Assembly: GCA_022648295.1 (NCBI GenBank)
Contig: JALCME010000011.1
Location: 86,156 to 150,155, forward strand
Source: Bacteroides sp.
GTDB lineage: Bacteria > Bacteroidota > Bacteroidia > Bacteroidales > Bacteroidaceae
Length of the DNA stretch: 64,000 nucleotides
Direction: 5' to 3'
This document shows positions 17,874 through 28,152 of the stretch, piece by piece; the first letter of the stretch is position 1; the number at the start of each line of letters is the position of its first letter. The notes under the pieces are model-generated. The model made no database searches. It saw only the letters and a list, made by a program, of their open reading frames with translations, and had not been told where the DNA came from. The position numbers and the translations under genes were made by a program.

Positions 17874-20800
17874 ATGAAAAAAAACAGAACATTAAAACGG
17901 GTTTTATACGAAATCGGCATTCTCATGCTGGCATTTGTTTTTTTGAATACGACCAATGCCAAGGGTGCGAATAATGGAAGTAATATAAGTGTAAGCGAAT
18001 CATTAGCGGACGTTGTGATTAAAGGAAAGGTGTTTGATAAGCAAAATGAACCTTTAATTGGAGTCTCTATTAAAGTGAAAGGTACTACGAGAGGTACAAT
18101 AACAGACTTAAACGGTCAATTTTCTATTGATGTTTCTCCTAACTCTATACTGGAATTTTCTTATATAGGATACAAAACAAAGTCTGTTCAGATTCAGAAT
18201 CAGAAGGTCTTGAATATTGTCTTGGATGAAGAAAATAAGATGCTAACCGAAGTTGTGGTAACCGCTTTGGGAATAAAGCGTGAGGAAAAGGCTTTGGGTT
18301 ATGCCGTACAGAAGGTTGGTGGCGAAGGTCTGCAAACTGTCAAAGGCGTGGATGTTGGAGTGGGACTTACCGGTAAAGTTTCGGGCTTGATGGTTAAAAA
18401 CAGTTCCGACTTTGCCTATGCTCCTGAAATAAAGCTTCGTGGGGAATCTCCATTATTGGTTATTGATGGTATTACTTATGGTAATATGAGTTTGAGAGAT
18501 ATACCCAATGATGATATAGAATCCATTGAAGTTTTAAAAGGAGCCACAGCATCCGCTTTGTATGGTTATCGTGGAGCTAACGGAGCCATTATGGTTACGA
18601 CTAAACAAGGGAGTAAAAACAAGGGATTATCAATTGTAGTGAATAGTGGCTCAATGTTCTCGGCGGGTTATTTGGCTATACCTAAAGTCCAATCTACCTA
18701 TGGTCGCGAGATTAATACTGCAACTAATACTTATTCGAGAACAGCGGTTGGAGCATGGGGCGTTCCGATGGAAGGGCAAGACATCATTCAATGGGACCCC
18801 ATTTCAAAAACAATGAAATCGATGCCTTATCTGCCGATTGGAAAAGATAACTTTAAGAACTTTTTGGTGGGTGGACATATCTTAAACAATAATATCAGTG
18901 TCATTCAACAAGGGCAATTAGGAAGTGTGCGTGCTTCCGCTACATGGGTTAATAATAAAGGTACTTATCCAAATTCTATTTATAACAAGTATACTTTTAC
19001 CTTGGGAGGTGATATTAAATTAGATAAATTCACTTTGTCGTCAACAATGACGTTTAATAAGCAGCATTCTCCTAATATTGGATTTAACGGTTATCGTGCA
19101 TACGATCCGATGTATAGTTTATTGTTGTTATCTGCTCCTGATTTTGATGTCCGTCAGTATAAAGATTATTGGCTGGTTAAGAATGAATCTCAGAATAACA
19201 GTTATACAACGAGCAATAATAATCCTTATTTTGATTTATATCAACGAATTCATACGCTTGACCGGGATATATTTAATGGAATGCTGTCATTGGATTATAA
19301 AATGACTCCGTGGTTAAAAGGTATGGCGAGAGTTGGTTTTGATACTTATACCAATAGTCAGGATGTAAGTATCTCACAAGGGTCATATACTGGTGGAGGT
19401 ATAGCTACCGTGATAGGCGGCGGCAAAGAAGTTTGGGGTGAATCAACCAAGGGTTCATATAATACAGGGTTGAGCAGAGGTTATAGTATTACTGGAGATT
19501 TCATATTAACCGCCCAAAAGCAGTTTGGTGATTTTAATTTGAACGGACTTGCCGGTGGTACTCTATATTATACCCATTATAATGCTATTGAAGCCCGGAC
19601 ACAGGGCGGATTGAGCGTACCCGGTTTTTATTCATTAAAAGCTTCAATTAATACGCCCTACATAGGCACAGCTACTTCAAAACAGCAAGTCAACAGTTTG
19701 TATGCAAAAGCTGAAGTCGGCTGGAAGAGTATGCTATTTGCCGAAGGAACTTTACGGAATGACTGGAGTTCTACCTTACCTTCTTCAACCCGGTCTTATC
19801 TGTATCCGTCTGTTTCAGCCAGCTTCATTCCAACTGAAATATTGCCGAAGCAGGATTGGCTTTCTTATTGGAAAGTCAGAGGTTCCTGGACAACTTCAAA
19901 ATCGCCTGCCGGCATATATGAAATAAATAACACTTATTCTGTTACAGCAAACGCTTGGGGTACCATGAGCTCTGCAAGTTTACCAACTTCTATCAGAAAT
20001 AATGATGTTTCTCCTACTGCTTCTGAAACCATAGAGTTTGGGACTACCGTGAACTTCCTAAAGAATAGAATTTCTTTGGATGTGACTCATTTTAGCAGGC
20101 GTTACTATGATTATATTGTTTACAGTTCCATTAGTCAGGCAAGTGGATATTCCAGCAAATACCAAAATTCGAAAGAAGAAAAAACGCGTAAGGGAGTTGA
20201 AATCTCTGCCAAATTTACTCCGGTTAAAATGAAAGACCTTCAGTGGGACTGTGCGTTGAACTGGTCGACAAGTGTGATACGGTTCACTAAATTGGATGAA
20301 CAATTTTCGTGGGATGTTCCATGGGTGAAAGTCGGAAAGCGTGCGGATTATAATCTTGTTAATGACTATTTGAAAGATCCTCAAGGGAATATGATTTTGG
20401 TGAATGGATTGCCTCAATATTCTAAATATGCATCTGTTGACGGTTATAATGATCCTGATTGGATATGGGGATTTTCTACTTCTTTGAGGTATAAGAATTG
20501 GACCTTTAATATCTCAATGGATGGACGCGTCGGTGGTAAGACCTCCAGTTTTACAGAAGCTTATATGTGGAGAAATGGAGTACATCCCAAGTCTGTCACT
20601 CCCGAACGTTATTTAGATGCCACAAAACCGGGAACAAGCAATTATTTGGGGCAAGGAGTTAAAGTGGTTTCGGGAAGCGTGTCTTATGATACCTATGGAA
20701 ATATAGTCACTGATACCAGGACATTTGCTCCGAATGATCACTATGTGACGTACAAAAACTATATAAATAGTTTGCATAAGAATTTTGCATGGGGCGGTTA

Positions 20801-21044
20801 TGCATCTCCTTTGGACATTATGAGCACGACTTTTTTCAAAATCAGGGATATTTCGGTGACGTATAATGTTCCCCAAAAGTGGTGTGAAAAGCTAGGGAGT
20901 AAAGGTATTGCTGTTTCGGCAGTCGGACAGAATGTCCTTTTGTGGGCTAAAGATTTTAAATATTCTGATCCTGATGGCGGTAGTGAGAATCTTACCGATC
21001 CTTCTATCAGATACGTAGGGTTTAATATTCAAATGAAATTCTGA
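17874..21044 (+). CDS. SusC-family TonB-dependent glycan importer
   Basis: Outer-membrane importer of oligosaccharides, working with the SusD lipoprotein encoded next to it. It is 1056 residues long: signal peptide about 1-30, CarboxypepD_reg-like domain at about 48-125 (KGKVFDKQNEPLIGVSIKVKG), the motif TEVVVTALGI at the TonB/plug junction, plug with LRGESPLLVIDGITYG and LKGATASALYGYRGANG, and a beta barrel ending NIQMKF. Start ATG at 17874 precedes a clean signal peptide. Followed after 18 bases by susD and then a GH16 gene. Expression is probably under the HTCS encoded at 23518-27528. Confidence 0.95.
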   Translation: MKKNRTLKRVLYEIGILMLAFVFLNTTNAKGANNGSNISVSESLADVVIKGKVFDKQNEPLIGVSIKVKGTTRGTITDLNGQFSIDVSPNSILEFSYIGYKTKSVQIQNQKVLNIVLDEENKMLTEVVVTALGIKREEKALGYAVQKVGGEGLQTVKGVDVGVGLTGKVSGLMVKNSSDFAYAPEIKLRGESPLLVIDGITYGNMSLRDIPNDDIESIEVLKGATASALYGYRGANGAIMVTTKQGSKNKGLSIVVNSGSMFSAGYLAIPKVQSTYGREINTATNTYSRTAVGAWGVPMEGQDIIQWDPISKTMKSMPYLPIGKDNFKNFLVGGHILNNNISVIQQGQLGSVRASATWVNNKGTYPNSIYNKYTFTLGGDIKLDKFTLSSTMTFNKQHSPNIGFNGYRAYDPMYSLLLLSAPDFDVRQYKDYWLVKNESQNNSYTTSNNNPYFDLYQRIHTLDRDIFNGMLSLDYKMTPWLKGMARVGFDTYTNSQDVSISQGSYTGGGIATVIGGGKEVWGESTKGSYNTGLSRGYSITGDFILTAQKQFGDFNLNGLAGGTLYYTHYNAIEARTQGGLSVPGFYSLKASINTPYIGTATSKQQVNSLYAKAEVGWKSMLFAEGTLRNDWSSTLPSSTRSYLYPSVSASFIPTEILPKQDWLSYWKVRGSWTTSKSPAGIYEINNTYSVTANAWGTMSSASLPTSIRNNDVSPTASETIEFGTTVNFLKNRISLDVTHFSRRYYDYIVYSSISQASGYSSKYQNSKEEKTRKGVEISAKFTPVKMKDLQWDCALNWSTSVIRFTKLDEQFSWDVPWVKVGKRADYNLVNDYLKDPQGNMILVNGLPQYSKYASVDGYNDPDWIWGFSTSLRYKNWTFNISMDGRVGGKTSSFTEAYMWRNGVHPKSVTPERYLDATKPGTSNYLGQGVKVVSGSVSYDTYGNIVTDTRTFAPNDHYVTYKNYINSLHKNFAWGGYASPLDIMSTTFFKIRDISVTYNVPQKWCEKLGSKGIAVSAVGQNVLLWAKDFKYSDPDGGSENLTDPSIRYVGFNIQMKF

Positions 21045-21062
21045 CACATTAATATTTAGATT

Positions 21063-22586
21063 ATGAAAATAGTTAAGATAATGGGATGTGTATTTATGGC
21101 ATTGCTTTTAATGAATTGCAGTAATTTTGATGATATAAATACGAATCCTGACAGTACAACAGAAGGAAGTGCCTCTATGTTATGCACAAATAACATATTG
21201 GTAATGGCCAAGTTTAGTGGCAAGGATGCAAAAGCTATGGTTTCAGACAATGCATTTCCCAAATATGTGGGGTATGCCAATGAAGGGATCATGGGGACGC
21301 AGTATAACCAAATAGGAAATAGCTCTTTTGGAGCGATGACTATGTTACCCAACATTGATCAAATGAATGAATATGCAAAAGGTACTTTGATGGAAAGCTC
21401 GTATGCCGGCGTTGGCTATTTTCTACGTGCGGCAATGTTTTATAGGTTAACGATGGAAATGGGAGATATTCCGTACTCTGACGCCAATTTAGGTTTGAAA
21501 GAAGTTTATAGGCCTAAATATGATCTTCAGGAGGACGTCTTATTAGGAGTGGTGAACGAGTTGGAAAAAGCCGATTCTTGTTTTAAGTCAGGAACAACTT
21601 TTAATGGAGATCCCACACCGTATAATGGTAATCCTGATAAATGGAGAAGAGCCACCAATGCGTTTGCTTTAAGAGTCTTGATGAGTTTGAGCTCAAAAGA
21701 AGGCAGTTCTAAGATCAATATAAAAGAACGCTTTGCAAAGATTGTTTCCGAAAATTATCTAATGGAGGCTTCTACCGGTTATTGGGGACTGGTATATTCC
21801 AGCCAAAATAGGCATCCGCTTTATTCGACGAGTGATCAGTTTACAAGTAGAACGGTGATTAGCTCACTACTTATTGATAATTTGAAGAAGTTATCGGACC
21901 GTAGAATGTATTATATTGCAGAACCTTCAAAGGCACAGATAGCTTCAGGTATTTCAGAATCGGCCCCGGACGCATATGTCGGTGTGGATGTATCCATGGA
22001 TTATGCTCAAATGAATGCAATGCATAGTGCAAATAAGTTCTCCGCTTTAAATTTGCGGTATCAGCTGGAGGAAGCTTCGGAACCTCGTATGCTGATAACT
22101 TACGCGGAACAACAATTGATTCTGGCTGAAGCAAGAGTACGAAATTGGATTACAACAGGGGCAGCCGAAGATTATTATCAATCGGGGGTGAAGGCGGCAC
22201 TCTCTTCCATGATGGCTAATACTCAGACTAAGTATACTCATGGTATGGCTATTAATCAAGATTATATAAATAGTTATTTTACTAATGAAGCTGCTTTTAA
22301 AACCTCAACGAGTGATCAATTGAAACAAATTTGGATGCAAAGATATATCTTGAATTTCTTTCAAGATCCGGAAACCAGTTATTTTGAATACCGGAGAACA
22401 GGATATCCGGATTTCCCGACTAACCCGGATACCAACTTGAATGAAGATAATAAAAATGGAATCCCGTTGCGTTGGCTTTATCCCACCGGTGAGAGTGATT
22501 ATAACCGCGATAATCTGGTTGAAGCTCTTGACAGACAATTTGATGGATATGATGAGGTTAATAAGGTGATGTGGATTTTAAAATAA
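21063..22586 (+). CDS. SusD/RagB-family glycan-binding outer-membrane lipoprotein
   Basis: Surface lipoprotein that caps the SusC channel and captures glycan. It is 507 residues with lipobox LLLMNC (lipidated Cys at 20) followed by acidic residues, consistent with surface export. The helical TPR-like fold is suggested by repeated segments, and the C-terminal motif QIWMQRYILNFFQDPETSYFEYRRTGYP is typical of the SusD-like family often called SusD/RagB nutrient-binding (SusD-like_2). It lies 18 bases after susC and 6 bases before the GH16 gene. No separate surface glycan-binding protein gene (SusE/F position) follows it, which is unusual. Confidence 0.94.
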   Translation: MKIVKIMGCVFMALLLMNCSNFDDINTNPDSTTEGSASMLCTNNILVMAKFSGKDAKAMVSDNAFPKYVGYANEGIMGTQYNQIGNSSFGAMTMLPNIDQMNEYAKGTLMESSYAGVGYFLRAAMFYRLTMEMGDIPYSDANLGLKEVYRPKYDLQEDVLLGVVNELEKADSCFKSGTTFNGDPTPYNGNPDKWRRATNAFALRVLMSLSSKEGSSKINIKERFAKIVSENYLMEASTGYWGLVYSSQNRHPLYSTSDQFTSRTVISSLLIDNLKKLSDRRMYYIAEPSKAQIASGISESAPDAYVGVDVSMDYAQMNAMHSANKFSALNLRYQLEEASEPRMLITYAEQQLILAEARVRNWITTGAAEDYYQSGVKAALSSMMANTQTKYTHGMAINQDYINSYFTNEAAFKTSTSDQLKQIWMQRYILNFFQDPETSYFEYRRTGYPDFPTNPDTNLNEDNKNGIPLRWLYPTGESDYNRDNLVEALDRQFDGYDEVNKVMWILK

Positions 22587-22592
22587 AGTTTT

Positions 22593-23441
22593 ATGTGTAA
22601 AAGAAGATTGTTCCTATTCCCGGGTAACTGTATACGTTTTGCTCTTTTCATCTCATTGTTCGTATTGGGGAGAAACGTTGTTATGGCGCAGGAAACTGGC
22701 AATGCTCGTGGTACATGGAAATTGGTTTGGTCTGATGAGTTTGATTATTCAGGCTTGCCTGACTCAACGAGATGGAGCTATGATACGAGAGGTAATTCTT
22801 ATGGGTGGGGCAATAATGAGGCAGAGTGGTATACTGTTGGAAATGAGAAGAATGCTTATGTCTGTAATGGTATATTGCGCATTACAGCTTTAAAAGAGGA
22901 TTTTAACGGCAAACACTACACCTCTGCCAGATTGATTACGAAGCATAAGGGAGACTGGCTATATGGCAGGATTGAAGTTTGTGCAAAGTTACCTGCGGGA
23001 GTCGGAACATGGCCTGCCATCTGGATGCTGCCTACTGAGAATACTTATGGAGGATGGCCTCAAAGTGGAGAAATTGACATTCTGGAGCATGTTGGTTTTA
23101 AACCGGATTCCGTATTTGCAACTGTACATACGGGTGCATATAACCATATAAAAGGCACTCAAAAAGGGAAAACCATTTATTTGGATAGTGCAACAAAAGG
23201 TTTTAATGTCTATGCTTTGGAATGGGATGAGGCCGAGATAAAAGCATATGTCAATGGTATTCTCTATTTTAAGTTTTCGGATAATGGATCAGGTTCTGCG
23301 TATTGGCCCTATAACCGTCCTTTTTACTTGATTCTTAATTTGGCTATTGGTGGTGGATTAGGAGGAAAAAAAGGAATAGATGATTCAGCTTTTCCTAATT
23401 TTATGGATGTTGATTACGTCCGGGTTTATCAGAGGCGGTAA
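22593..23441 (+). CDS. Glycoside hydrolase family 16 endo-beta-1,3-glucanase-like enzyme
   Basis: Endo-acting glycanase, probably cutting beta-1,3- or mixed-linkage glucan. The 282-residue protein has a signal peptide (about residues 1-37, ending VVMAQ) and a single GH16 domain with WSDEFDY at the start. WPAIWMLP precedes the catalytic segment SGEIDILEHVG at about 157-168, where the two Glu are nucleophile and acid/base, and the domain ends MDVDYVRVYQ. The extended EIDILE spacing with this surrounding sequence resembles laminarinases rather than agarases, by recognition only. It has no lipobox, unlike many surface endo-glycanases of such loci, so it may be periplasmic or secreted. Third gene of the susC-susD operon; a terminator follows. 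Confidence 0.92.
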   Translation: MCKRRLFLFPGNCIRFALFISLFVLGRNVVMAQETGNARGTWKLVWSDEFDYSGLPDSTRWSYDTRGNSYGWGNNEAEWYTVGNEKNAYVCNGILRITALKEDFNGKHYTSARLITKHKGDWLYGRIEVCAKLPAGVGTWPAIWMLPTENTYGGWPQSGEIDILEHVGFKPDSVFATVHTGAYNHIKGTQKGKTIYLDSATKGFNVYALEWDEAEIKAYVNGILYFKFSDNGSGSAYWPYNRPFYLILNLAIGGGLGGKKGIDDSAFPNFMDVDYVRVYQRR

Positions 23442-23483
23442 CAGACAATTAATGAAAAGGTGTCAAAGCCTTAATTCTTAAAG

Positions 23484-23518
23484 AAACACCCTTGTTACGT
23501 ATTGTAGCAAGGGTGTTT
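23484..23518. terminator. Bidirectional terminator between GH16 and HTCS genes
   Basis: AAACACCCTTG and CAAGGGTGTTT form a perfect 11-bp stem (13-base loop). The right arm abuts the stop codon of the convergent HTCS gene, so one hairpin serves both transcripts. Confidence 0.8.
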
Positions 23519-26500
23519 TAACTTTCCCGATATTCAGATGGGGTCTTTCCGAAATTCTTTTTAAAGCACCTCATGAAGTAAGAATCTTCTTTGAATCCAA
23601 CCATCATGGCTACCTGATATATGGGCATCTGAGGATGCTCTTTTAAAATAGAGAGGCTTTTCTTTAATCGTGTTGTTATGATGAATTCATTGGGAGTCTG
23701 TCCGGTGATGCCTTTAATTTTCCTGAAAAGATTAGTTCTTCCAAGGCACATTTCTTTAGCGAATAAATCAATGTCAAAGTCTATATCTTGCATGTACTTC
23801 TCAACAATCAGAGTGGCTTTGTCCAACAGTTCCTGGTCCAACCTGTTTGTGGCGATTGCTTTGGTATCCGAAACAGGGTTGCTCTTATAATATGATTGCA
23901 ATATTTCTCTGTTTTTTATAATGTTGTTGCAACGTGCTAATAATATTTTGGCATTGAAAGGTTTGATTACATAATCATCTGCGCCGTTGGTCAGTCCGAA
24001 GATGATATGTTCTACCGCAATACGGGCTGTTAGCAGGACAACCGGTATGTGGCAAGTGTTGAGATTGGATTTTATCTTCTTACATAATTCTATTCCATTC
24101 ATAACAGGCATCATAATATCTGATAATATAATGTGAGGTTGGATGGATTCCGCCTGCTTTAACCCTTCGGCACCATTTGATGCAAGGTGAACGTCATAAT
24201 AGGGAGTAAATATTTCAGCTAAAATATTCAGCATTTCTTCGTTATCCTCAACTATGAGTATGCTATATTCTTTCTTCGTTTTTGGGGTCTGTTCTATCTC
24301 TTCTGTTTCTTTCTCGTAAGCTATAACCTTGGCTATTTCTTGCTGCTCGGTTCCTGTTTTTTGCACTTTGTTATAGTCGAAGTGTGCGTCTCCCTGTAGC
24401 AGACAAACAGTAAAGGTGCTTCCTTTGCCAACTTCACTTTCTACCGAGATGCCGCCTCCATGAGCTTTAACAATTTCCTTGGATAAGGCCAAACCTATAC
24501 CGGAGCCTTGAACGTTATAGGACTTTTTTTCCTGATAGAACCTGTCGAAAACTTTGTCTATTGCCTCAGGGGATATGCCATAACCCGTATCACTTATTTC
24601 AATTAATATACTTTCTTCTTTTTTAGAGAGATGAACGGCTATGCTGCCGCCGGGTTTGGTATATTTAAAAGCATTGGACAGCAGGTTGTAGATCACTTTT
24701 TCCAGTTGAATATTATCAAACCATAATTGCATGCTTGTTTCGGTAGAGGAAAAAGAGAATCTTATGTTTTTGTTGGTGGCGTACTCTTTAAAAGGTTGGC
24801 TGACTTCATCTGTGAATTTAACGATATCTTGTTCGCTGATATTTAGTCGTAAGTTTCCTCTTTCTTCTTTGCTGAAGTCCAATAGCTCATTAATTAAGCG
24901 GTTCATCTTGTCGGTATTGTGAAGTGCGCTTAGTACTTTCTTCGATATTCCCGAATGGATATCACTTAGCTGTAGTATGGATTCGAGTTGAGAGATAATG
25001 AGAGTTATTGGGGTTAGTAACTCATGGGAGATGTTGGTGAAGAATTGTATTTTCATTTGATTCAACTGCTCAATGTGCAGTTTTTCCCGTTTTGCATATT
25101 GTAAAGATGACTTCATCCTGATTAAATAAGTGTAGTAGCGAATGAACCACCAGAATAGCAGGATGGCTAGAATGACATAGATAGTATAAGCCCAGGCCGT
25201 TTTGTAGAAAGGGGGATGTACGACAATACACAGTGATTTCAGGGAGCTGAATTGGCCTGACTCTCCTGCTTCTGCTTTAATCTGCAAATTATATGTTCCC
25301 GGTGAGAGGTTGGTATAGACTATCTCGCTGGATGATGTTTGTATCCACTTATTGTTGAAGCCGGTTAGTCTGTAATATACAATTGGTCTGATGGCTTTTA
25401 TGTAGTTTGATATGGAATAGTTGATGCTCAATACCGTATGTCTGGGGTATAAATTAATGGTATCGGTGTATTCTATAGCCTTGTTTAATACGCGCGTATC
25501 ATCGCTTGGTTTTACTATATTATTGTTTATGGAAAGAGAATAAAAATTAATAGAGAACTTCTTGTCCTTCATTTTGAGGTCGTCCTCTTTTATGATAGAC
25601 ATTCCGTTGACGCTTCCTATTACTAAATCGCCTGATTTAGTGACATGGAGGGAACGTTCGGTTAATGCCATAAAGGGGTAAATATCCGTGTTGTGGTAAT
25701 TCACAAATGAATGGTTTCTGGTGTTGAACCATGAGATTCCTTTGTCTGTTGCTATTAATAGATTGTTTTCGGGAGTTGTGGCAATGTTTAATACATAATT
25801 ATCTATTAACAGGGAATTCGCAGTATTGAATCGTTTGAATTTCTGATATTCTTCATTGAACAATGCGATGCCTCCTCCTGCTGACCCTACCCATATATGA
25901 TGGCTTTTATCTTCGGTAAATACATATAAGTTGCCGTTTTGCAGACTTGTGGAATCGTTGGGATTGTATTGATAGGCGGACATCTTTTTGCTTTTCATAG
26001 AATAACAATATATTTCAGATGAAGTGGAGAACCAAAGCCGTTGTTTGGAATCAAGAAACATGTCCCAAATTTGTTTTTCGGTTAGCTTATATTTATTGTT
26101 ATCAAAGAGAGGGTGAGCAGTTCTGTTGTCTTTATTGAAAAGGTATACGGAGTTGTGTGTTCCGAGCAGAAGTTTGTTTTCAAAGGGAACGATGCGTCTT
26201 ACATAATCATTGCCTGCACTAACATCTGTGAAATGTATTCTTTCCACCTTCTTGCTTTTTATATCCATGCGATTTAATCCTTTCAAGTGGTACCCTATCC
26301 ATAGACAGTGCTGCTGGTGGTCATAGCATACATCCTTGAGCGCTCCCTTGGTAGAGGTGGTTTGATTTTTGTTCTCGTTTAGAAACCATTGAAAGGTTCT
26401 TTGCTTCTTATTAAAAAAGTTTAGGCCGGTGTTTTCGCTGCATATCCATAAATTGCCGGATTCATCTTCCGCTACGCTTCCGATGACTCCTCCGCATAAT

Positions 26501-27528
26501 CCTTTTTCGTCTTTTCCGGGTGTATAGTAATTGTTGAAGAGATATTCCGGATTGAGAATATCTACTCCTCCGTAGAAACTTCCTATCCATAGCGATCCCT
26601 GATTGTCTTTTAAAATGCACCATATGGAATTGCTTCCGATGCTATATTGCTTTTCATCGGAATGGAAGTAATGATCGAACTTCTCTTCTTGTGTATGTAG
26701 TAGGTTAAGGCCGTAAAAAGTACCTATCCATATATTCCCCAGATTATCCTGATTGATGCATCGGATAAAATCGTTTGAAAGGCTGTTTTCGTTATTAGGG
26801 TCATGCTTGTAATGAACAATCTCATTATTTTCTTTGATACAATACAATCCGTTTTTCAGCGTACCTATCCATTGATTATGCTTGTTGTCCTCAAAAATGC
26901 AAATGATATTTTCGTTTGAAAAAGAATGAGCGGTGCGTTTATCTTTATATAATATAATTAGTCCGTTGTCCCGTGTTCCGATGTATATATTCCCATTGCA
27001 GGCTTCATTTATACAGGTGATATTTATATTTTTGTCAAACGAGTGGTATGTTACTAACTTTTTTGTTTTGTTATTTAATGCATATAGTTTGTTCTTATAA
27101 GAAGCCCAAAGATGTTCTTTTCCCATTGATATTCGTTCTATCCCTTGTGCTACTACAGTATGGAACTTTTTCTGTTCCATATCATACAACATGACTCCTG
27201 TCATGCAGTGGATATAAATCTCTCCTTTGCGGTTTCCTGTGACGTTGTATACGTCGTGTCCTATAATGGAAGTGGTATCATTCATTATCGGGCGGAAAAC
27301 TTCGATATTCTTGCCGTTATATAGATTTAACCCGTCTCTGGTAGCAATCCATAGCCTGCCTAACTCGTCTTGATATATGGCCTGTACCGAATATTCGGAA
27401 AGTCCGTTTTCTATTTTTAAGTGGTGGAAGAGTAATGACTGGCTCCATATCTTGGGGGAAAAGATGAACTGACATAAAATAGCCACGGCTAATAAATGTA
27501 TTACGACCCGTCTTTTTTCTTTCTGCAT
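23518..27528 (-). CDS. Hybrid two-component system (HTCS) sensor/regulator
   Basis: One-protein sensor, kinase, receiver and transcription factor that controls the neighbouring polysaccharide locus; the ligand is usually a periplasmic oligosaccharide (family knowledge). The 1336 residues comprise a signal/anchor segment at 10-30, two beta-propellers of Reg_prop repeats (recurrent LWIGTxxGL-like units) to about 700, a Y_Y_Y domain at about 705-770, and a membrane segment near 777-797. A HisKA domain follows with His about 832 (ISHELLTPITLI), then HATPase with NLLSNAFKYT and GSGIGLALSK. A receiver with phospho-Asp near 1136 (LSDIMMPVMNG) and an AraC-type HTH (about 1235-1336) end the protein. 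It reads SHELLTP where SHELRTP is common. Convergent with the GH16 gene, stop inside the shared terminator. Confidence 0.95.
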   Translation of the reverse strand: MQKEKRRVVIHLLAVAILCQFIFSPKIWSQSLLFHHLKIENGLSEYSVQAIYQDELGRLWIATRDGLNLYNGKNIEVFRPIMNDTTSIIGHDVYNVTGNRKGEIYIHCMTGVMLYDMEQKKFHTVVAQGIERISMGKEHLWASYKNKLYALNNKTKKLVTYHSFDKNINITCINEACNGNIYIGTRDNGLIILYKDKRTAHSFSNENIICIFEDNKHNQWIGTLKNGLYCIKENNEIVHYKHDPNNENSLSNDFIRCINQDNLGNIWIGTFYGLNLLHTQEEKFDHYFHSDEKQYSIGSNSIWCILKDNQGSLWIGSFYGGVDILNPEYLFNNYYTPGKDEKGLCGGVIGSVAEDESGNLWICSENTGLNFFNKKQRTFQWFLNENKNQTTSTKGALKDVCYDHQQHCLWIGYHLKGLNRMDIKSKKVERIHFTDVSAGNDYVRRIVPFENKLLLGTHNSVYLFNKDNRTAHPLFDNNKYKLTEKQIWDMFLDSKQRLWFSTSSEIYCYSMKSKKMSAYQYNPNDSTSLQNGNLYVFTEDKSHHIWVGSAGGGIALFNEEYQKFKRFNTANSLLIDNYVLNIATTPENNLLIATDKGISWFNTRNHSFVNYHNTDIYPFMALTERSLHVTKSGDLVIGSVNGMSIIKEDDLKMKDKKFSINFYSLSINNNIVKPSDDTRVLNKAIEYTDTINLYPRHTVLSINYSISNYIKAIRPIVYYRLTGFNNKWIQTSSSEIVYTNLSPGTYNLQIKAEAGESGQFSSLKSLCIVVHPPFYKTAWAYTIYVILAILLFWWFIRYYTYLIRMKSSLQYAKREKLHIEQLNQMKIQFFTNISHELLTPITLIISQLESILQLSDIHSGISKKVLSALHNTDKMNRLINELLDFSKEERGNLRLNISEQDIVKFTDEVSQPFKEYATNKNIRFSFSSTETSMQLWFDNIQLEKVIYNLLSNAFKYTKPGGSIAVHLSKKEESILIEISDTGYGISPEAIDKVFDRFYQEKKSYNVQGSGIGLALSKEIVKAHGGGISVESEVGKGSTFTVCLLQGDAHFDYNKVQKTGTEQQEIAKVIAYEKETEEIEQTPKTKKEYSILIVEDNEEMLNILAEIFTPYYDVHLASNGAEGLKQAESIQPHIILSDIMMPVMNGIELCKKIKSNLNTCHIPVVLLTARIAVEHIIFGLTNGADDYVIKPFNAKILLARCNNIIKNREILQSYYKSNPVSDTKAIATNRLDQELLDKATLIVEKYMQDIDFDIDLFAKEMCLGRTNLFRKIKGITGQTPNEFIITTRLKKSLSILKEHPQMPIYQVAMMVGFKEDSYFMRCFKKNFGKTPSEYRES

Positions 27529-27694
27529 GGATTTATAAGCAAGTTGGTTAACGATGGCATAAAATTAGCCATTTATTTGCATTATTACGAGGAAATAAAT
27601 AATAAAAATGATGTGGAAACATTTGATATGTAACGGATAAGGTAAATACGGATTTTACATTGGAATTCACCTTTTTACGCTACCCGGAGTTTTT

Positions 27695-27787
27695 GCGTGA
27701 CTTGCCGTCACTCCGTCACTCTGCATACTAATAAACAGTGTATTAATGAATTATCAAGTGACGGCAAGCGTGACGGTAAGTGACGGG
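27695..27787. repeat. GTGACGG inverted/direct repeat cluster
   Basis: The heptamer GTGACGG occurs three times on the plus strand (from 27758, 27770 and 27780) and twice inverted (CCGTCAC from 27705 and 27713). CTTGCCGTCACT (27701-27712) and AGTGACGGCAAG (27757-27768) form perfect 12-bp inverted arms. Confidence 0.8.
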
Positions 27788-28063
27788 AAACCCTTTTCCA
27801 TCACTCTTTTTTCTTGAATGTTTACGCTGTTTTATGCTTAATCATTTCATTATCAGTGAGTCCTGGCGGTTTGTGCAAAGTTGGCAAAAAGTATGCAATA
27901 TTCCCTGTGTTGAGCATTAAATAGATTATCGCATGTCTGGCTCGTATATCCCGAAAGTTACGTTTCAATGTCTCTCTGGTAAGTATTAGGAGAAATTCCC
28001 GGGATTGTCCGTATGCTTTTGTCACAATTCTCCTTGAAAAATACCGAAATACTTAAGGCAAAA

Positions 28064-28152
28064 CTCGAGCCCACAGTTGTGTGCTCTCGGGGGGACAACT
28101 GTGGGCTCGAGAGCACACAACTGTAAACCGGCGGGCCCACATATGTGGGCCC
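28064..28152. repeat. Cluster of overlapping perfect inverted repeats
   Basis: Arm pair A: CTCGAGCCCACAGTTGT (28064-28080) with its perfect 17-bp complement at 28095-28111. Arm pair B: ACAGTTGTGTGCTCTC (28073-28088) with its perfect 16-bp complement at 28109-28124. A and B share bases, so the two stems exclude each other. A separate perfect 20-bp palindrome GGGCCCACATATGTGGGCCC follows at 28133-28152. Confidence 0.9.
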
